The position numbers and the translations under genes were made by a program. This document shows, one piece after another, positions 12,038 through 21,995 of a stretch of 64,000 nt of DNA (positions are counted from its first letter, which is position 1; every line of letters begins with the position of its first letter). This DNA is from Morinoia aosen (taxonomy: Eukaryota > Arthropoda > Malacostraca > Amphipoda > Talitridae). The notes beneath the pieces were generated by a model that did no database searches, was not told the DNA's origin, and was given only the letters and a program-made list of their open reading frames with translations. The DNA is taken from assembly GCA_030386875.1 (NCBI GenBank), contig CM059562.1:66834201-66898200 (forward strand), given 5' to 3'.

Positions 12038-13083
12038 TCAAAAATGCCCACTAAGAGCTGCAATATATTTCTCGATGCGGCCAGCGAAATTTCTGATGAC
12101 ACTCTCAAGAACCTCGCTGCTGATTGTGCTTACCACTTCCAGGACTTCTCTCTTGAGGTCTTCTCGAGTTGTTGGATATGTGGTCTTTCATATGACCCCA
12201 AAGGAATTAATCTAACGGGGAAAGGTCTGGCGATCGTGCCGGCCAGGGAAACGATCTCTTGTTCGAAATTAACCTGCTGGGAAATTATTGATTAATCCAC
12301 TCCATGGATAACCCCGATGTGTGCGGTGGAGCTCCATCCTGCTGAAACCATAGTCTTTCTGTACCTTATCTTCAAAAATTTCTATCAACATCTCAAGATA
12401 ATCTTTCGCTGGACATAGATGCTGCGTTGTTGGTGTACTAATCTTCAAAAAAGTATGGGCCCTAAATTTTTGTGGCACTCATGCCACACCACACCGTCAT
12501 TTTTAATTGGGGAGTGTAATGGTTTCTCCACATTAAATTCTGCTCTTGTTCTCGACCATTTTCGATAATTTTGTTTATGTGGAGTACCATTTAAATAAAT
12601 GTGGGGTTGATCGCCTAAACTTATCTTATTAAATTGGATGGTATGGTTAGCCTCCATTTCTTTTTTTTTTGGCAAAATTCCACTTCATTGACCGAATCAT
12701 TCATTGATATTGACTGGTTAGTTTTCGATTGGTATGACTTTAGATGCAGATCTTTCTTCAAGATAGTCATCACAGTGCTTCTGTTAATTCCATTTTGGAA
12801 CGCTAATTTCCGAGAATAGTTCGTGTTTTCATCTTGGATTAAAGTTCTCAGTCATTCAACATTTTCCGCTGTGCGATCAGAAACTTTTCTTCCAGATCTT
12901 CCTTTATTAATGTTTCCCACAATAAACTATGATTGCCATTTTTGGAAGTTGCTCTGAATCGTTATTTTGTTTGATTTGAATCTGTATTCCAAGAAGAATT
13001 TACTCTGAGTCCCGACGATGGATCCAATATTCGTCATTTCTTCGATGATGAACTTGTGTTGTTGAAAGAGTCAGTTGTGTCAT
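12038..13083 (-). pseudogene. Mariner-like transposase, frameshifted
   Basis: A transposase of the IS630/Tc1/mariner superfamily read from ATG at 13081-13083 to a stop at 12038-12040, broken by several frameshifts and stops. In order I can read MTQLTLS, the linker GRSGRKVSDRTAENVE, then DLHLKSYQ, then the first catalytic region GDQPHIYLNG with EKPLHS, then WFQQDGAPPH (near 12325-12350). In the same frame follows WPARSPDLSPLD with FLWGHMK. Last come fragments such as EVVSTISSEVLESVI and a terminal SGHF. The Asp of QQD and the Asp of PLD have 41 codons between them, which fits the DD41D (rosa-type) spacing. All three catalytic Asp codons are still present, so inactivation came from frameshifts and stops. 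Confidence 0.9.
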
Positions 13084-13237
13084 GTTTGCTGATTACAATA
13101 CTCTTTTCTCTAGCATCCGTGATGCTTAAGCTCATTGGGGGTAAACCATTTACGTAAGAAAACATTGAATTCTGTCCTTTAGGATCTTTTATGTTGTAGT
13201 CTCCTATTTCATATATTTAAGAAGTTTTTGAAATTTC

Positions 13238-13267
13238 AAAAGGTATACATTTTTAGCAGCCACCCTG
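13238..13267 (-). repeat. Right terminal inverted repeat of the mariner-like element
   Basis: It ends in CAGCCACCCTG, the complement of a CAGGGTGGCTG start. It is better preserved at the tip than the left end. Confidence 0.88.
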
Positions 13268-13476
13268 GATGTTTCATTACTGTAATGATGAAAGGTTCAT
13301 CAGGCAGTACTGCCCAAATGTAAATTCGAGAAAAGTATATTGGCAAGATAAAATTTTGGGTTACCATCATTTTTTGATTTCGATACCATCATTCATCAAA
13401 ATAAGTTCTTCCTTCAATGCAGTTTACATTAGATCGATACACAGTTGTATAATAATATAGAAAATGACACTCATTT

Positions 13477-14151
13477 TTGCTTGCTTGCTTGTTTGCTTAC
13501 TTGCTTGCTTGCTTGCTTGCTTGTTTGCTTGCTTGCTTGCTTGTTTGCTTGCTTGCTTGTTTGCTTGCTTGCTTGTTTGCTTGCTTGCTTGCTTGTTTGC
13601 TTGCTTGTTTGCTTGTTTGCTTGTTTGCTTGCTTGCTTGTTTGCTTGCTTGCTTGTTTGCTTGCTTGTTTGCTTGCTTGCTTGTTTGCTTGCTTTCTTGT
13701 TCGCTTGCTTGTTTGCTTGCTTGTTTGCTTGCTTGCTTGTTTGCTTGCTTGCTTGTTCGCTTGCTTGTTTGCTTGCTTGCTTGTTTGCTTGCTTGCTTGT
13801 TCGCCTGCTTTTTTACTTGCTTGTTTGCTTGCTTGCTTGTTTGCTTGCTTGCTTGTTTGCTTGCTTGCTTGTTTGCTTGCTTGCTTGTTTGCTTGCTTGT
13901 TTGCTTGCTTGCTTGTTCGCTTGCTTGCTTGTTCGCTTGCTTGTTTGCTTGCTTGCTTGCTTGTTTGCTTGCTTGTTTGCTTGCTTGTTTGCTTACTTGT
14001 TTGCTTGCTTGCTTGTTTGCTTGCTTGCTTGTTTTCTTGCTTGTTTGCTTGCTTGCTTGTTTGCTTGCTTGTTTGCTTGCTTGCTTGTTTGCTTGCTTGC
14101 TTGTTTGTTGCTCGTTTGCTTGCTTGTTTGCTTGCTTGCTTGCTTGCTTGG
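13477..14151 (+). repeat. 675-bp (TTGC)n/(TTGT)n compound microsatellite
   Basis: About 169 tetranucleotide units, mostly TTGC with TTGT at intervals, often as TTGCTTGCTTGT or TTGCTTGT, plus rare TTAC, TTCG-type and TTTC variants. No reading frame on either strand meets a stop codon inside it, so long fake frames of Leu/Ala/Cys or Lys/Gln/Ala/Ser appear here. It lies inside dispersed repeat copy A. The equivalent place in copy B (about 61825-61850) has only two TTGC-like and two TTGG-like units. Confidence 0.97.
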
Positions 14152-14338
14152 TCCGTCTCTTCCACGTTCTCAAAGGATGCTTAATGGCCGTATCTATGAT
14201 ACGAGTTTCACCAGTGCACAAGTACAAGAATATTTTAATTGCGGACACGATTAGAATAGATGTATTTGTTTGTCATCCCCCTCTGGGAGATTCATTTGAG
14301 GAAAATATCGAATCTCATCATTTTAGACGGTCCGCGTA

Positions 14339-14514
14339 CACTATACCATTTACAAGTTGATTTGCTCCAAATAAATTTTGATTTGATCCTCGCGAAATTA
14401 GAATTGCTCAAAGTGAATTTTAATTTGCTCCTCGTGAAAATAGAATTGCTCCAAGTGAATTTTGATTTGATCCTAGTGAAAATAGAATTGCTCCAAGTGA
14501 AATTTGATTTGGTC
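14339..14514 (+). repeat. Left terminal inverted repeat with 42-bp units
   Basis: The repeat unit contains ATTGCTCCAAGTGAATTTTG followed by ATTTGATCCTCGTGAAAAT. About three units follow the CACTATACC tip. Identity to the right end is about 95 percent by eye over the shared part. Confidence 0.88.
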
Positions 14515-14589
14515 TTTTTCTATTTTAAATAATTACATAAGAATTTCATTGGCTTTAAATTGTTATTTGAAAGAATCTTAGTGAAATTT

Positions 14590-15610
14590 ATTTCTTCTTT
14601 GTGAACTGATTTTATTCCAACAGTGCGTACAAAGATATAGAGATTTTGCTGAGTATAATTTACAAAAAATACAGACTATAATTTTCGTTGTATTAGCCAT
14701 TATTTATTATCAAACCATTTGACAAAGCAGTCGTATCTCAGACACTTTTGTCAAAGAAGCATCACAGAGATACCGCCACGTTGCACATTGCTGCACATCA
14801 CGTCGCACCTTGTGTAGACATGCTAACGTCATAAGCAATGAGTGCACTGAAAGAAATAATAGCCCTATTTTGAAACACCCAGGTGCATCTGACGTTTGTC
14901 CCAAAACCGAGACACGCAGATGCATCATCTATGAGACACCCAAGATTAGGATGCATACCAGTGTCTCCAGACCCGATTTAGAGACGATCAAGTGTCACAC
15001 TAAAAGTGCATCAGTGTCTCATCGATGAGACACTTGGACTTCAGTTTGATGCATTTATAACTGATATCTCACACAAAACTCTACGGATATCAAGCTGTAG
15101 CATTGCACTGCCAAGCAAGGTTGACGCTTCCAGCGCCATGAAGAAACTTCGATACGCTAACGTAATCTTGAGCTAAGCGATAGCTGCTGCAAGTGACATC
15201 AATTCATGGTCTTACCGCTGAAAAACTGCGCCAGGAACTAGACTCGTCTCCAGCATTTAGACTTTTTAATGACACCAGCCATACTTCTCGTTCAGCTGAG
15301 AGGAGTAGCGATAATGCGTTACCTTCCTATCAAGTGACCATTCAGATATTTCAGATATTCTACCGAAGAAGTTATAATCGTGACAAAAATTTCATTTGCT
15401 CCGTGTTACATTTACTGAACACTTAAATAACAAAAGTTAGATTTGAGGGGTGACTAAGCTATTACATCATTATCGTTAATAAAAATAGGCAGCATTTTGA
15501 GACACTTCGCGCTCATCGACGTATCGCACTTCCGATGAGACATCTACTCTGTTTTTGAGACGTTCTGGGTATCTATGAGACTGCTGAACAGCCATGAGAC
15601 ACTTAGAAAG
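14590..15610. other. Internal region rich in GAGAC/GTCTC motifs
   Basis: I count at least nine GAGAC on the plus strand between about 14909 and 15602, and several GTCTC. Many are extended to GAGACACTT or ATGAGACAC. They are irregularly spaced and in both orientations. The region has no convincing reading frame. It could be a series of transposase-binding sites or a decayed tandem repeat. Confidence 0.5.
15013..15034. repeat. Perfect 22-bp palindrome
   Basis: AGTGTCTCATC is followed directly by its exact complement GATGAGACACT, with ATCGAT at the centre. It combines the GAGACACT motif of the region in both orientations. Confidence 0.95.
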
Positions 15611-15681
15611 GCAAAAATTTCTTTCAGCGTGTCCACCTCAACTCCAAACATCTTCATCTTTCAGAAACCAAAACCTTCAAG

Positions 15682-15983
15682 ATGAAGTATAATAAAACAA
15701 GTGCGCGAGACAGACAGAGAATAATAGAATCTTTCAAAAGTGAAGAGGACTGTAAGAAAGCTGCAAACCCACATTGAAATAATGTGAAGACTGCATACAG
15801 GTGGATGAAAAATAAGCATGTCATATCTAAGAAGAAAAAAAAAATTATGAGAAATGTCCCAAAATATTGAGGACACTGACAGCAGCCATAGAAGAAAATG
15901 CTTCGATTACTCTCCCACAACTTCGCAGAGAAGTAAAACAAGATCATGACGTTGATCAAGGAGATCTTATAGAAATATGTTAA
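15682..15983 (+). pseudogene. IS630/Tc1-type transposase, N-terminal fragment
   Basis: Reading from ATG at 15682 gives RDRQRIIESF, then EEDCKKAAN, then a stop, then NVKTAYRWMKN. This is a helix-turn-helix pattern of the kind that opens IS630/Tc1-superfamily transposases. After a frameshift in a run of A residues (15835-15843) the reading continues as KILRTLTAAIEENASITL with PQLRREVKQDHDV, a second DNA-binding helix region seen in the same proteins, and stops at 15981-15983. Nothing resembling the DDE catalytic domain follows before the right inverted repeat. I infer that it was deleted. The fragment is the main reason to place the surrounding element in this superfamily. Confidence 0.65.
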
Positions 15984-16266
15984 TGAGGCAATAATTATCA
16001 AAGCTTGTGCAAACGTTTTAATGTATGCTTACATTTCATTTTGTCATATTTAGTTATGACGTTTCAGCAGTATTATTCTTTCGATAACATTACTGTACTT
16101 CTTCATCAAATGCTTTTGTACACGAGTTATCTGAAAAATATATATTTATTATTTCTTTAATTTTAAAACTATTTCTATCAATTAATTGTCCAATCCCGCT
16201 AGGGATTGCGACCTAAACATGTTAATGATGATAATGATAATAATGTTTTATTCGATAGGGTGTCAT

Positions 16267-16332
16267 CTACCGGATGATCGTCGGTAGGAAATAACCTTTA
16301 GGGAATACAGCTACTGGATGATCGTCAGCAGG
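16267..16332 (+). repeat. Duplicated small hairpin
   Basis: The word CTACCGGATGATCGTCGGTAG (16267-16287, shown whole only because its arms are CTACCG and CGGTAG) recurs as CTACTGGATGATCGTCAGCA at 16311-16330. The first copy has perfect 6-bp arms and the second imperfect ones. The copies are 44 bp apart. Confidence 0.7.
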
Positions 16333-16689
16333 TTACCGGTTGCACATGTGATCCCAAAACCCTGCACACTATTGAAAGTCCCTTTGCTTATGTGCCTTTT
16401 ACTGGTAGATAAATTAATTAACGAAGTAATCAATCAATTAGTCTTTCTGCAAAATTTATTAATATGTAGTTAATTGTTAATTAACATTAAATAAAAAATA
16501 AATATTTACTAACTATTATTAATTACCCGTGAAAGAACAGATTTTGCAATCAAAAAATGTTTAAACCAAGGTTCAACCCTGTGGTTAGGGCAATATATAG
16601 TATTTTATATATTTTAAATGCACCAGCCGCCTATAAAATTACGTAATTTGGATAATGTAACTATAACAAACTAAAAATTATTTGAATCG

Positions 16690-16969
16690 ATCGCAAATTA
16701 ACAAGGAGCAAATCTAATTTCACTTGGATGGAGCAATTCTATTTTCACGAGGATCAAATCAAAATTCACTTGGAGCAATTCTATTTTCACGAGGATCAAA
16801 TCAAATTTCACTTGGAGCAATTCTATTTTCACGAGGAGCAAATCAAAATTCACTTGGAGCAATTCTATTTTCACGAGGAGCAAATTAAAATTCACTTGGA
16901 GCAATTCTAATTTCGCGAGGATCAAATCAAAATTCATTTGGAGCAAATCAACTGGTAAATGGTATAGTG
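16690..16969 (-). repeat. Right terminal inverted repeat with more than five 42-bp units
   Basis: This is the inverted counterpart of 14339-14514 with about two extra units. It ends GGTATAGTG at 16961-16969. Because 42 is a multiple of three, both strands show open 14-residue repeats (LLQVNFDLILVKIE on the minus strand). These are by-products, not proteins. Confidence 0.88.
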
Positions 16970-19484
16970 TGAGCATATAACCTTTCGTATGAGAACCAAA
17001 AGTTTGGAATTTCTTAATTCTTTGGTTTTACATTTCTGGTCAGAAGATTGAACGAGAAATTTTGCCGGAGAATGATTTTCTGATGCGCTTTATTTTCTCA
17101 TGTGAGGTCACTTCTTCCACAGAAAGGAGCGTAAACAGACTTGAAGTTTGTATATGAATCACACTACGCCCATATGTTTGAACAGCAGAAAAGTGCAAAA
17201 ACAAACATTAAGTCCGGTTTAATTTCAACACAGTTCATTTTAAACACAGTTAAGCTGAACCTCCGATTAGAAAGCACGTTAAATCAGTAGACCTAAAAAA
17301 ATCTCAGCTGAAACTTTTCGATCCATGCACTTTTTTTTTTAGCTGATGGCCAGTCAGTGAACATTCATTCTCAGATCGACGAAGCTCAAGCTTCAATCGG
17401 CCCTTCGGTAAAAATGTTAGTCCAATTTGTAACGTTAGCATAACTTGAGCAGCGCAGGTGTGTACTTCCAACTTCAACTCCCATGGAGAGCGACTGCACA
17501 CAAGCCGTTACTTTAATTGCTCGTTCTCAATTGCTCGTGCGCCTTTTGACTTCATAACACAGGACATGAGCAATTTAGAACGAGCCTAACAATCAACAAG
17601 TGGTTCTCACATTATTTTATGATTCATTCTCACCAAAACTGCACACATTTTCCTGAAAAAAGTAATGCTTCCCCTTTGTCAGAAGACGAAATAACATTTT
17701 GACCTCTGCCGTTATTCATTGCTTAGGAAATTTTGATGAAAATTCCCAAAACGCATCGATGTTAACGCGTCTCCAGAAATATCGCCGAGCTGTGGGCTAC
17801 TTGACGCGATGCTCTCCTCATGGAGTCATGCTGGGGCAGCCATGAGCGCCAGTATGCAGGCTCCTCATGCTTTATCTCGCACGAATTTCTGCAAAGAGCT
17901 CACGAAAATTTTACACCTGAGCAGTTGTTTGAGCTTGGCAGCAATTTTAGAGTCGCTCCCATGAATCGATGAAGCAAACTGGCATCGTGTGGACCATTTG
18001 CACACCTCGCCGCTAACTGATGGCCGGCCTCGAGGTATCGGGAGTAATAGACCAGCTCGCGCAAAGAAGGCGATTCGAATAGGTGTCGGGAAGTGGCCAC
18101 ATTGGACATGAAAATGTGATTTACAATCACGATGATGAGCTTGAATTGGTGTGAAGTGCCGCCTGCTTTGCTGCAAAATAGTGGGAGTTTCGTCACAACG
18201 TGCGCTTTCACGAGTAGGAGTTGATGCAGCTCGGCCTTATTGCCGTCCTATAAATCATGGATAATCTCAAACACCAATGCTCGAGGAAACCAAAGGTTAT
18301 ACTCTCCAAAACTTAGCGGGTATATGTCTATATCGCTCATAAAATCACAATAAAATCGTTAGAATTTTTTTAAGCTAACCTTGAAAACCTTGAACCGAAA
18401 TTTAACAATTTATATGATGACAACTACTGATACGAATAAAATTTCCAACGAATTTACAGCAAATTGAAAAGGTTAAACAAGCTCTTCAATTCTCGATAAT
18501 TACTGACTCTTCTACGACCAAAAACAGGTTAAATATTTTCACATTCTCAGTCTACAAGATACGGACCAAATCAGTCAGTAATGGTTGTAAATGTGAGGAA
18601 GAAGAAGTAAATCTGGGAGATAACTTGAATAGGCTCTTGTAAAATGTTTTTATAAGTTTGGCTCTGTAAGAATTTGTTTGCGAGACTACATGTAGTAAAG
18701 TTTCAACATTACTCGGAAATCTGAAGCTAAATCTCTTTCTCAGCGCGTACTTTTTTGTAGCCAAGCGACGTACGACATTCACTCTACTTGTTCCTCTGTG
18801 CCTGTGGTGTTCATGCTGCTGGCAAGCGCTGCATTAACCTAAAATATCCTAGTTTTTTCGTATTATAACTTTGATTAATTGAAATTAGATTTCAGTTACT
18901 TATTTTTCTCATTTTGTTTTACGCTTCCGTGGTTTTCTCACGACACCTCCATACTCCGGTGACCCTGTTCAGTGTTACTCGTTAACTTCAAAGTTAGTTC
19001 TTTGCGATAATTCAATTAGTTAAGGAAGTCTAAATAACTCAGGTGTACTCGCAAGTACTTATAACATAATTATAGTGCTATCCAATTATCATAGAATCTA
19101 TGTATACTATAATTCTGCTTGTCCCTTCGTTAGTTAGTTAGTTAGCACGACCGTGACGCTTGATAACTCGATGACATTGGTTGTTGTAAGGCTACGACAA
19201 GGTTAAATTAGCTGAACAAATTTTTAGACGAAAACACAAGCATCAAAGACAAAAAATTTATTTTTTATTTTATCTCATTTATAGCCTGCGCGAATGACTG
19301 TAGCACAGATACTCTTAGACTATATATTTCCGCTCGATTCAATCCCTTCTTTATTCTGCGGTCAACTGTCTTGGGACTATAAGAGCTCTTCAACCTCTGT
19401 GAATTTATTTATTCCTTAAGGTGAGAACTAGAAATTTTTAAATGAAGTCTCTGAAAAGCATGCGAATTATGAAAATGCAAAATA
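16970..19484. other. No recognised gene
   Basis: Short overlapping open frames only, the longest 103 codons on the minus strand at 17865-18211 in two frames. A (TTAG)4 run lies at 19129-19145. The 5' part of the following Helitron could begin somewhere here, but I see no helicase homology upstream of about 19485. Confidence 0.5.
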
Positions 19485-20392
19485 ATATATTAAGAGCTCT
19501 CCACTATGGCAACATTCCAAGCAGTACAGACTCAGCGAAAGTGTGAGAGCAGCTGAAGATCAGCAGGACTTTGCAGCGTGGCTTCTTCGAGTTGGTAATG
19601 GAACGGCTGCTGCAGATCAACTCTCAGAGGATGATATTGGAGTGCCTCACGAAACATGTGTTCATGGTTCACTTGTCGACAATTTTTTAACGGCGCCACA
19701 GAAAAACAACGTCGAGATTGAGCGATACTATCTCCAAAAAAACTGTGATTGGATGATAATAAATGAGAAGGTATTAAATTTGCAGCCATCAGATGAGAGG
19801 AGGTACTACTTCGCTGACAGGGGGCTAACCGACGACCTGACTGAACCAGAGCGCTACCCACCAGAGCTCTTGTACACACAGCATGATGCCCTCTGGAAGG
19901 CATCCTCGTAACCTCAAAATAAAATCTATTCCAATTATTATGTTACTTAGGAGGATATCTATATACAGTGGGTTATGTTACAACACTCGATTGTGGCTTA
20001 TAGCAATGCACGAGTATTGAATCAAGGCATCCATGATAAGCACTCCTCTAGCTGGCAGACAGGCTCTTATCCCTAGACTAAAATCGGCAATAAGCGAATC
20101 AAGCCTTCCTTTTCCCAAACCTTCCTTTTAATTTGAAGAGAACTTATTTCATGTAAGACTGGCTTACGCTATGACAATTGAAACGGCGCAGGGACAGCCT
20201 TTCAACCAGGTAGGAATTTTCTTACTGAAACCAATGTTCAGCCACGGTCAACTACATGTGGTATTTTCAAGAGTAAAGCGACTCTCTGATGTGCGCGTTA
20301 AAGTTATACCGACTACTAAACAAGGAGTGAAACGAGGGCAAACTATGACCAAAATTATTGTGTATAAAGAAGCTTTAAGTGTTGCTAACTAA
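19485..20392 (+). pseudogene. Helitron Pif1-like helicase, C-terminal part, broken
   Basis: The RepHel protein of Helitrons combines rolling-circle replication initiation with a Pif1-type DNA helicase. The following C-terminal blocks are readable in order. Near 19510-19545 is FQAVQTQRK, the place of the LTxNMR motif. Then come RAAEDQQDFAAWLLRVGNGT, NEKVLNL and RYYFADR (19543-19830). LLRR with YSGLC and NTRL follows (19950-19995). Next is PLAGRQALIPRLKSAISESS (about 20046-20105). Last are LAYAMTIETAQGQPFNQVGI and FSHGQLHVVFSRV (20160-20275), the strongly conserved helicase motif. Frameshifts near 19541, 19915 and 20030 and a stop near 20131 break it. The final frame ends with KIIVYKEAL, a typical Helitron helicase end. 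Confidence 0.9.
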
Positions 20393-20559
20393 AGGGAAAA
20401 TGTTTTATTGTATTAATATGGAGTTCATATAAGTTTAGTTTGCCCAATGTTTGCATGTGCAGTTTACTTTATTTGGCTAAAATAAAAAATCATACACAGC
20501 CATTGCTCGCTCCATTATTTCAGTATACTAATCCGTGTAAATTCCACGGGTCTCGCTAG
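19485..20559 (+). mobile_element. Helitron 3' portion
   Basis: A helicase C-terminus (19485-20392) is followed by 160 bp of AT-rich tail and a canonical Helitron terminus. That terminus is a short hairpin (CCGTG at 20533-20537, CACGG at 20545-20549) and then CTAG at 20556-20559 with T as the next base. Helitrons end in a hairpin plus CTRR and insert between A and T, so the 3' boundary is at 20559. The 5' end, the Rep domain and most of the helicase are not visible, so this is a 5'-truncated or internally decayed copy. Confidence 0.88.
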
Positions 20560-20560
20560 T
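20533..20560 (+). repeat. Helitron 3' terminus: hairpin plus CTAG|T
   Basis: The stem CCGTG/CACGG has a 7-base loop, followed by 6 bases and CTAG, then T. Distance and order match Helitron ends. Confidence 0.85.
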
Positions 20561-21863
20561 AATAATTAATAGCTAACTTGTTTCTTCATTAATCATTATT
20601 CATCATCCCTACTGAAGCATGAATCCTCCCAGCAAAATGAAGACGAGGCAAATATCAATAAATACGAATTGAGTTTCTTGAATGTTAAATTTTATTTAAG
20701 AAGAAAAATTTCTATCACTTGGATGATCTATGCACAGACAATCAGGTATAAGAAAAATACTAGAAGAGCAGAAGCTCAGTAGCTCAGGGCGTTCGCTATA
20801 AATTTGAAGGATTTTGTGCTTTTGAAAGCACATTCTCCGGCCAGGGGCACGCCGTGGATCCTAAGCTGCCACACGACATGCAGTGATTTAGCTAAGCCCA
20901 CAGATATAACAAATTTTGTTGCCCCACTGCTTGAAAATAAACTTCTCGCACTCTGCAAACAAAATGCCGTGAAAATACCCTAATGTTATTTGCTAAGTTT
21001 GCGATCGAAATGTCACAAAATTTTAAGCGCAATCAACGACCATCATGATGGGAAAACTTGAAAAATTAGGTTTGCCTTTTTCAATAAAAATTAAACTGGG
21101 CAGGCATGCATTCCACTTACAGTTGTATCACTATCCATGAATGTTTCTTAGTCTTGTAAGTTTTCAAAGAACAAACATCTTAAAATGAGTAGTAAACGTT
21201 GATATGCTATTGTAATATATTTTAGTGATCTTCATTGTGTATTTATTCATTTTTTTGTGAAAACTTTATTTACGACTATGTTAAACCAGTCATTCATATG
21301 ATGATATCTAAAATTGACTTCTCATTCCTTGTATAATGAGAGTTTAGACATGACCAGCGTTTAACTTGTTAGTAATTTCAGTTTTAACAATGATTAAAAT
21401 AACGGAGTAGGTATGAAGTTTTTCCAAAGTATGTTCAGTGAAAGCTACCACATCTAAGAAACTTTTATATCGAAAAAATTCTGGGAATACGTGTGAAAAC
21501 TATGTGAGTTCAGTCAAAATATTTTTCAAAGTATATAGTTGCTAGACACTATGTAAAAGTTTCTCTACATAAACCTGAAAGAAAAAATTCCCTTCCAACA
21601 CATCGTTTGAAATCAAATATAAGATGCACTTCATTTGCGTTGTAAAACCAGCAATCATCATTTGTGTATTCTTTACTTGAAGTTTTTTCTGACATCTTAT
21701 TAGCATGAGATTCATTTCAAAATTGGAGATGAATGGGGGATTTCAAGAAGCTTTTTATTAGATTTCAAGTTTTTTCTGTACTATTAAGCGCAAAAATTGC
21801 TCCACTGCAGAGCTTCTCATTCGTAGCTGCTCACTTGACTACAAGACTCAAGCTTGAGCGTAT
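20561..21863. other. No recognised gene
   Basis: AT-rich sequence with no motif or open frame worth naming. Confidence 0.55.
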
Positions 21864-21995
21864 TGATGTTCAAGTTAGAGCTTGTAGATGTTCAAGTTTT
21901 AGCTTGTTGATGTTCAAGTTGTAGCGTGTTGATGTTCAAGTTCGTACGTGTTGATGTTTAAGTTAAAGCGTGTTGATGTTCAAGTTAGCGCGAGT
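21864..21995 (+). repeat. 22-bp tandem repeat, 6 copies
   Basis: Units start at 21864, 21886, 21908, 21930, 21952 and 21974. The core is TGATGTTCAAGTT followed by a variable half such as GTAGCGTGT. Unlike the other arrays in this window, its period is not a multiple of three. Confidence 0.92.

Larger units (their letters stand above)
11905..13267 (-). mobile_element. Mariner-like DD41D transposon
   Basis: The element is about 1.36 kb with 30-bp terminal inverted repeats at 11905-11934 and 13238-13267, matching at 25 of 30 positions without gaps. The shared inner block is TAAAAATGTATACCTTTT. A TA precedes the left end (11903-11904). The right flanking dinucleotide is GA, probably a mutated TA. 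The enclosed transposase is a minus-strand pseudogene. The uninterrupted copy at 61.6 kb supports the boundaries independently. Confidence 0.9.
11873..14338 (+). repeat. Dispersed repeat, copy A (interrupted)
   Basis: Copy A consists of 11873-11904 and 13268-14338. It aligns with 61585-62270 (copy B). Shared blocks include TATATTG with CATTCATA before the mariner, then TTCATCAG/TTCATCCG with CAGTACTG, AATAAGTTCTTCC, GATACACAGT, and after the microsatellite AAGTACAAGAATAT with TATTTGTTTGT. Copy A is split by a mariner-like element and contains a long microsatellite absent from copy B. The right limit lies where the 14339-16969 element begins. Both copies share GTGTACACT/GCGTACACT there. The family is not identified and no conserved reading frame links the copies. 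Confidence 0.8.
14339..16969. mobile_element. 2.6-kb element with long repeat-built terminal inverted repeats
   Basis: The two ends are inverted copies beginning CACTATACCATTTAC. Each continues into tandem 42-bp units, about 3 on the left (to 14514) and more than 5 on the right (from about 16690). A TA precedes the left end (14337-14338), and TG follows the right end. Inside are a plus-strand fragment of an IS630/Tc1-type transposase (15682-15983), many GAGAC motifs, a perfect 22-bp palindrome and a duplicated hairpin. No catalytic domain is visible. I infer a degenerate or non-autonomous TA-inserting DNA transposon. I cannot name the family. Confidence 0.75.

Noticed and set aside
13424..14360. 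Five overlapping frames of 222-298 codons rich in Leu/Ala/Cys or Lys/Gln/Ala/Ser
   Set aside because: They are translations of the TTGC/TTGT microsatellite, which lacks stop codons in all frames. They have no independent coding support.
15654..16001. 115-codon minus-strand hydrophobic frame resembling a membrane protein
   Set aside because: It is the antisense of the lysine-rich transposase fragment on the plus strand, which gives Phe/Leu/Ile codons on the other strand.
16698..16976. 92-codon leucine-rich repeat-like frame on the minus strand
   Set aside because: It arises from the 42-bp terminal-repeat units of the 2.6-kb element, and the opposite strand is open as well.
19532..19903. 123-codon minus-strand frame
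   Set aside because: It is the antisense shadow of the Helitron helicase, whose motifs lie on the plus strand.
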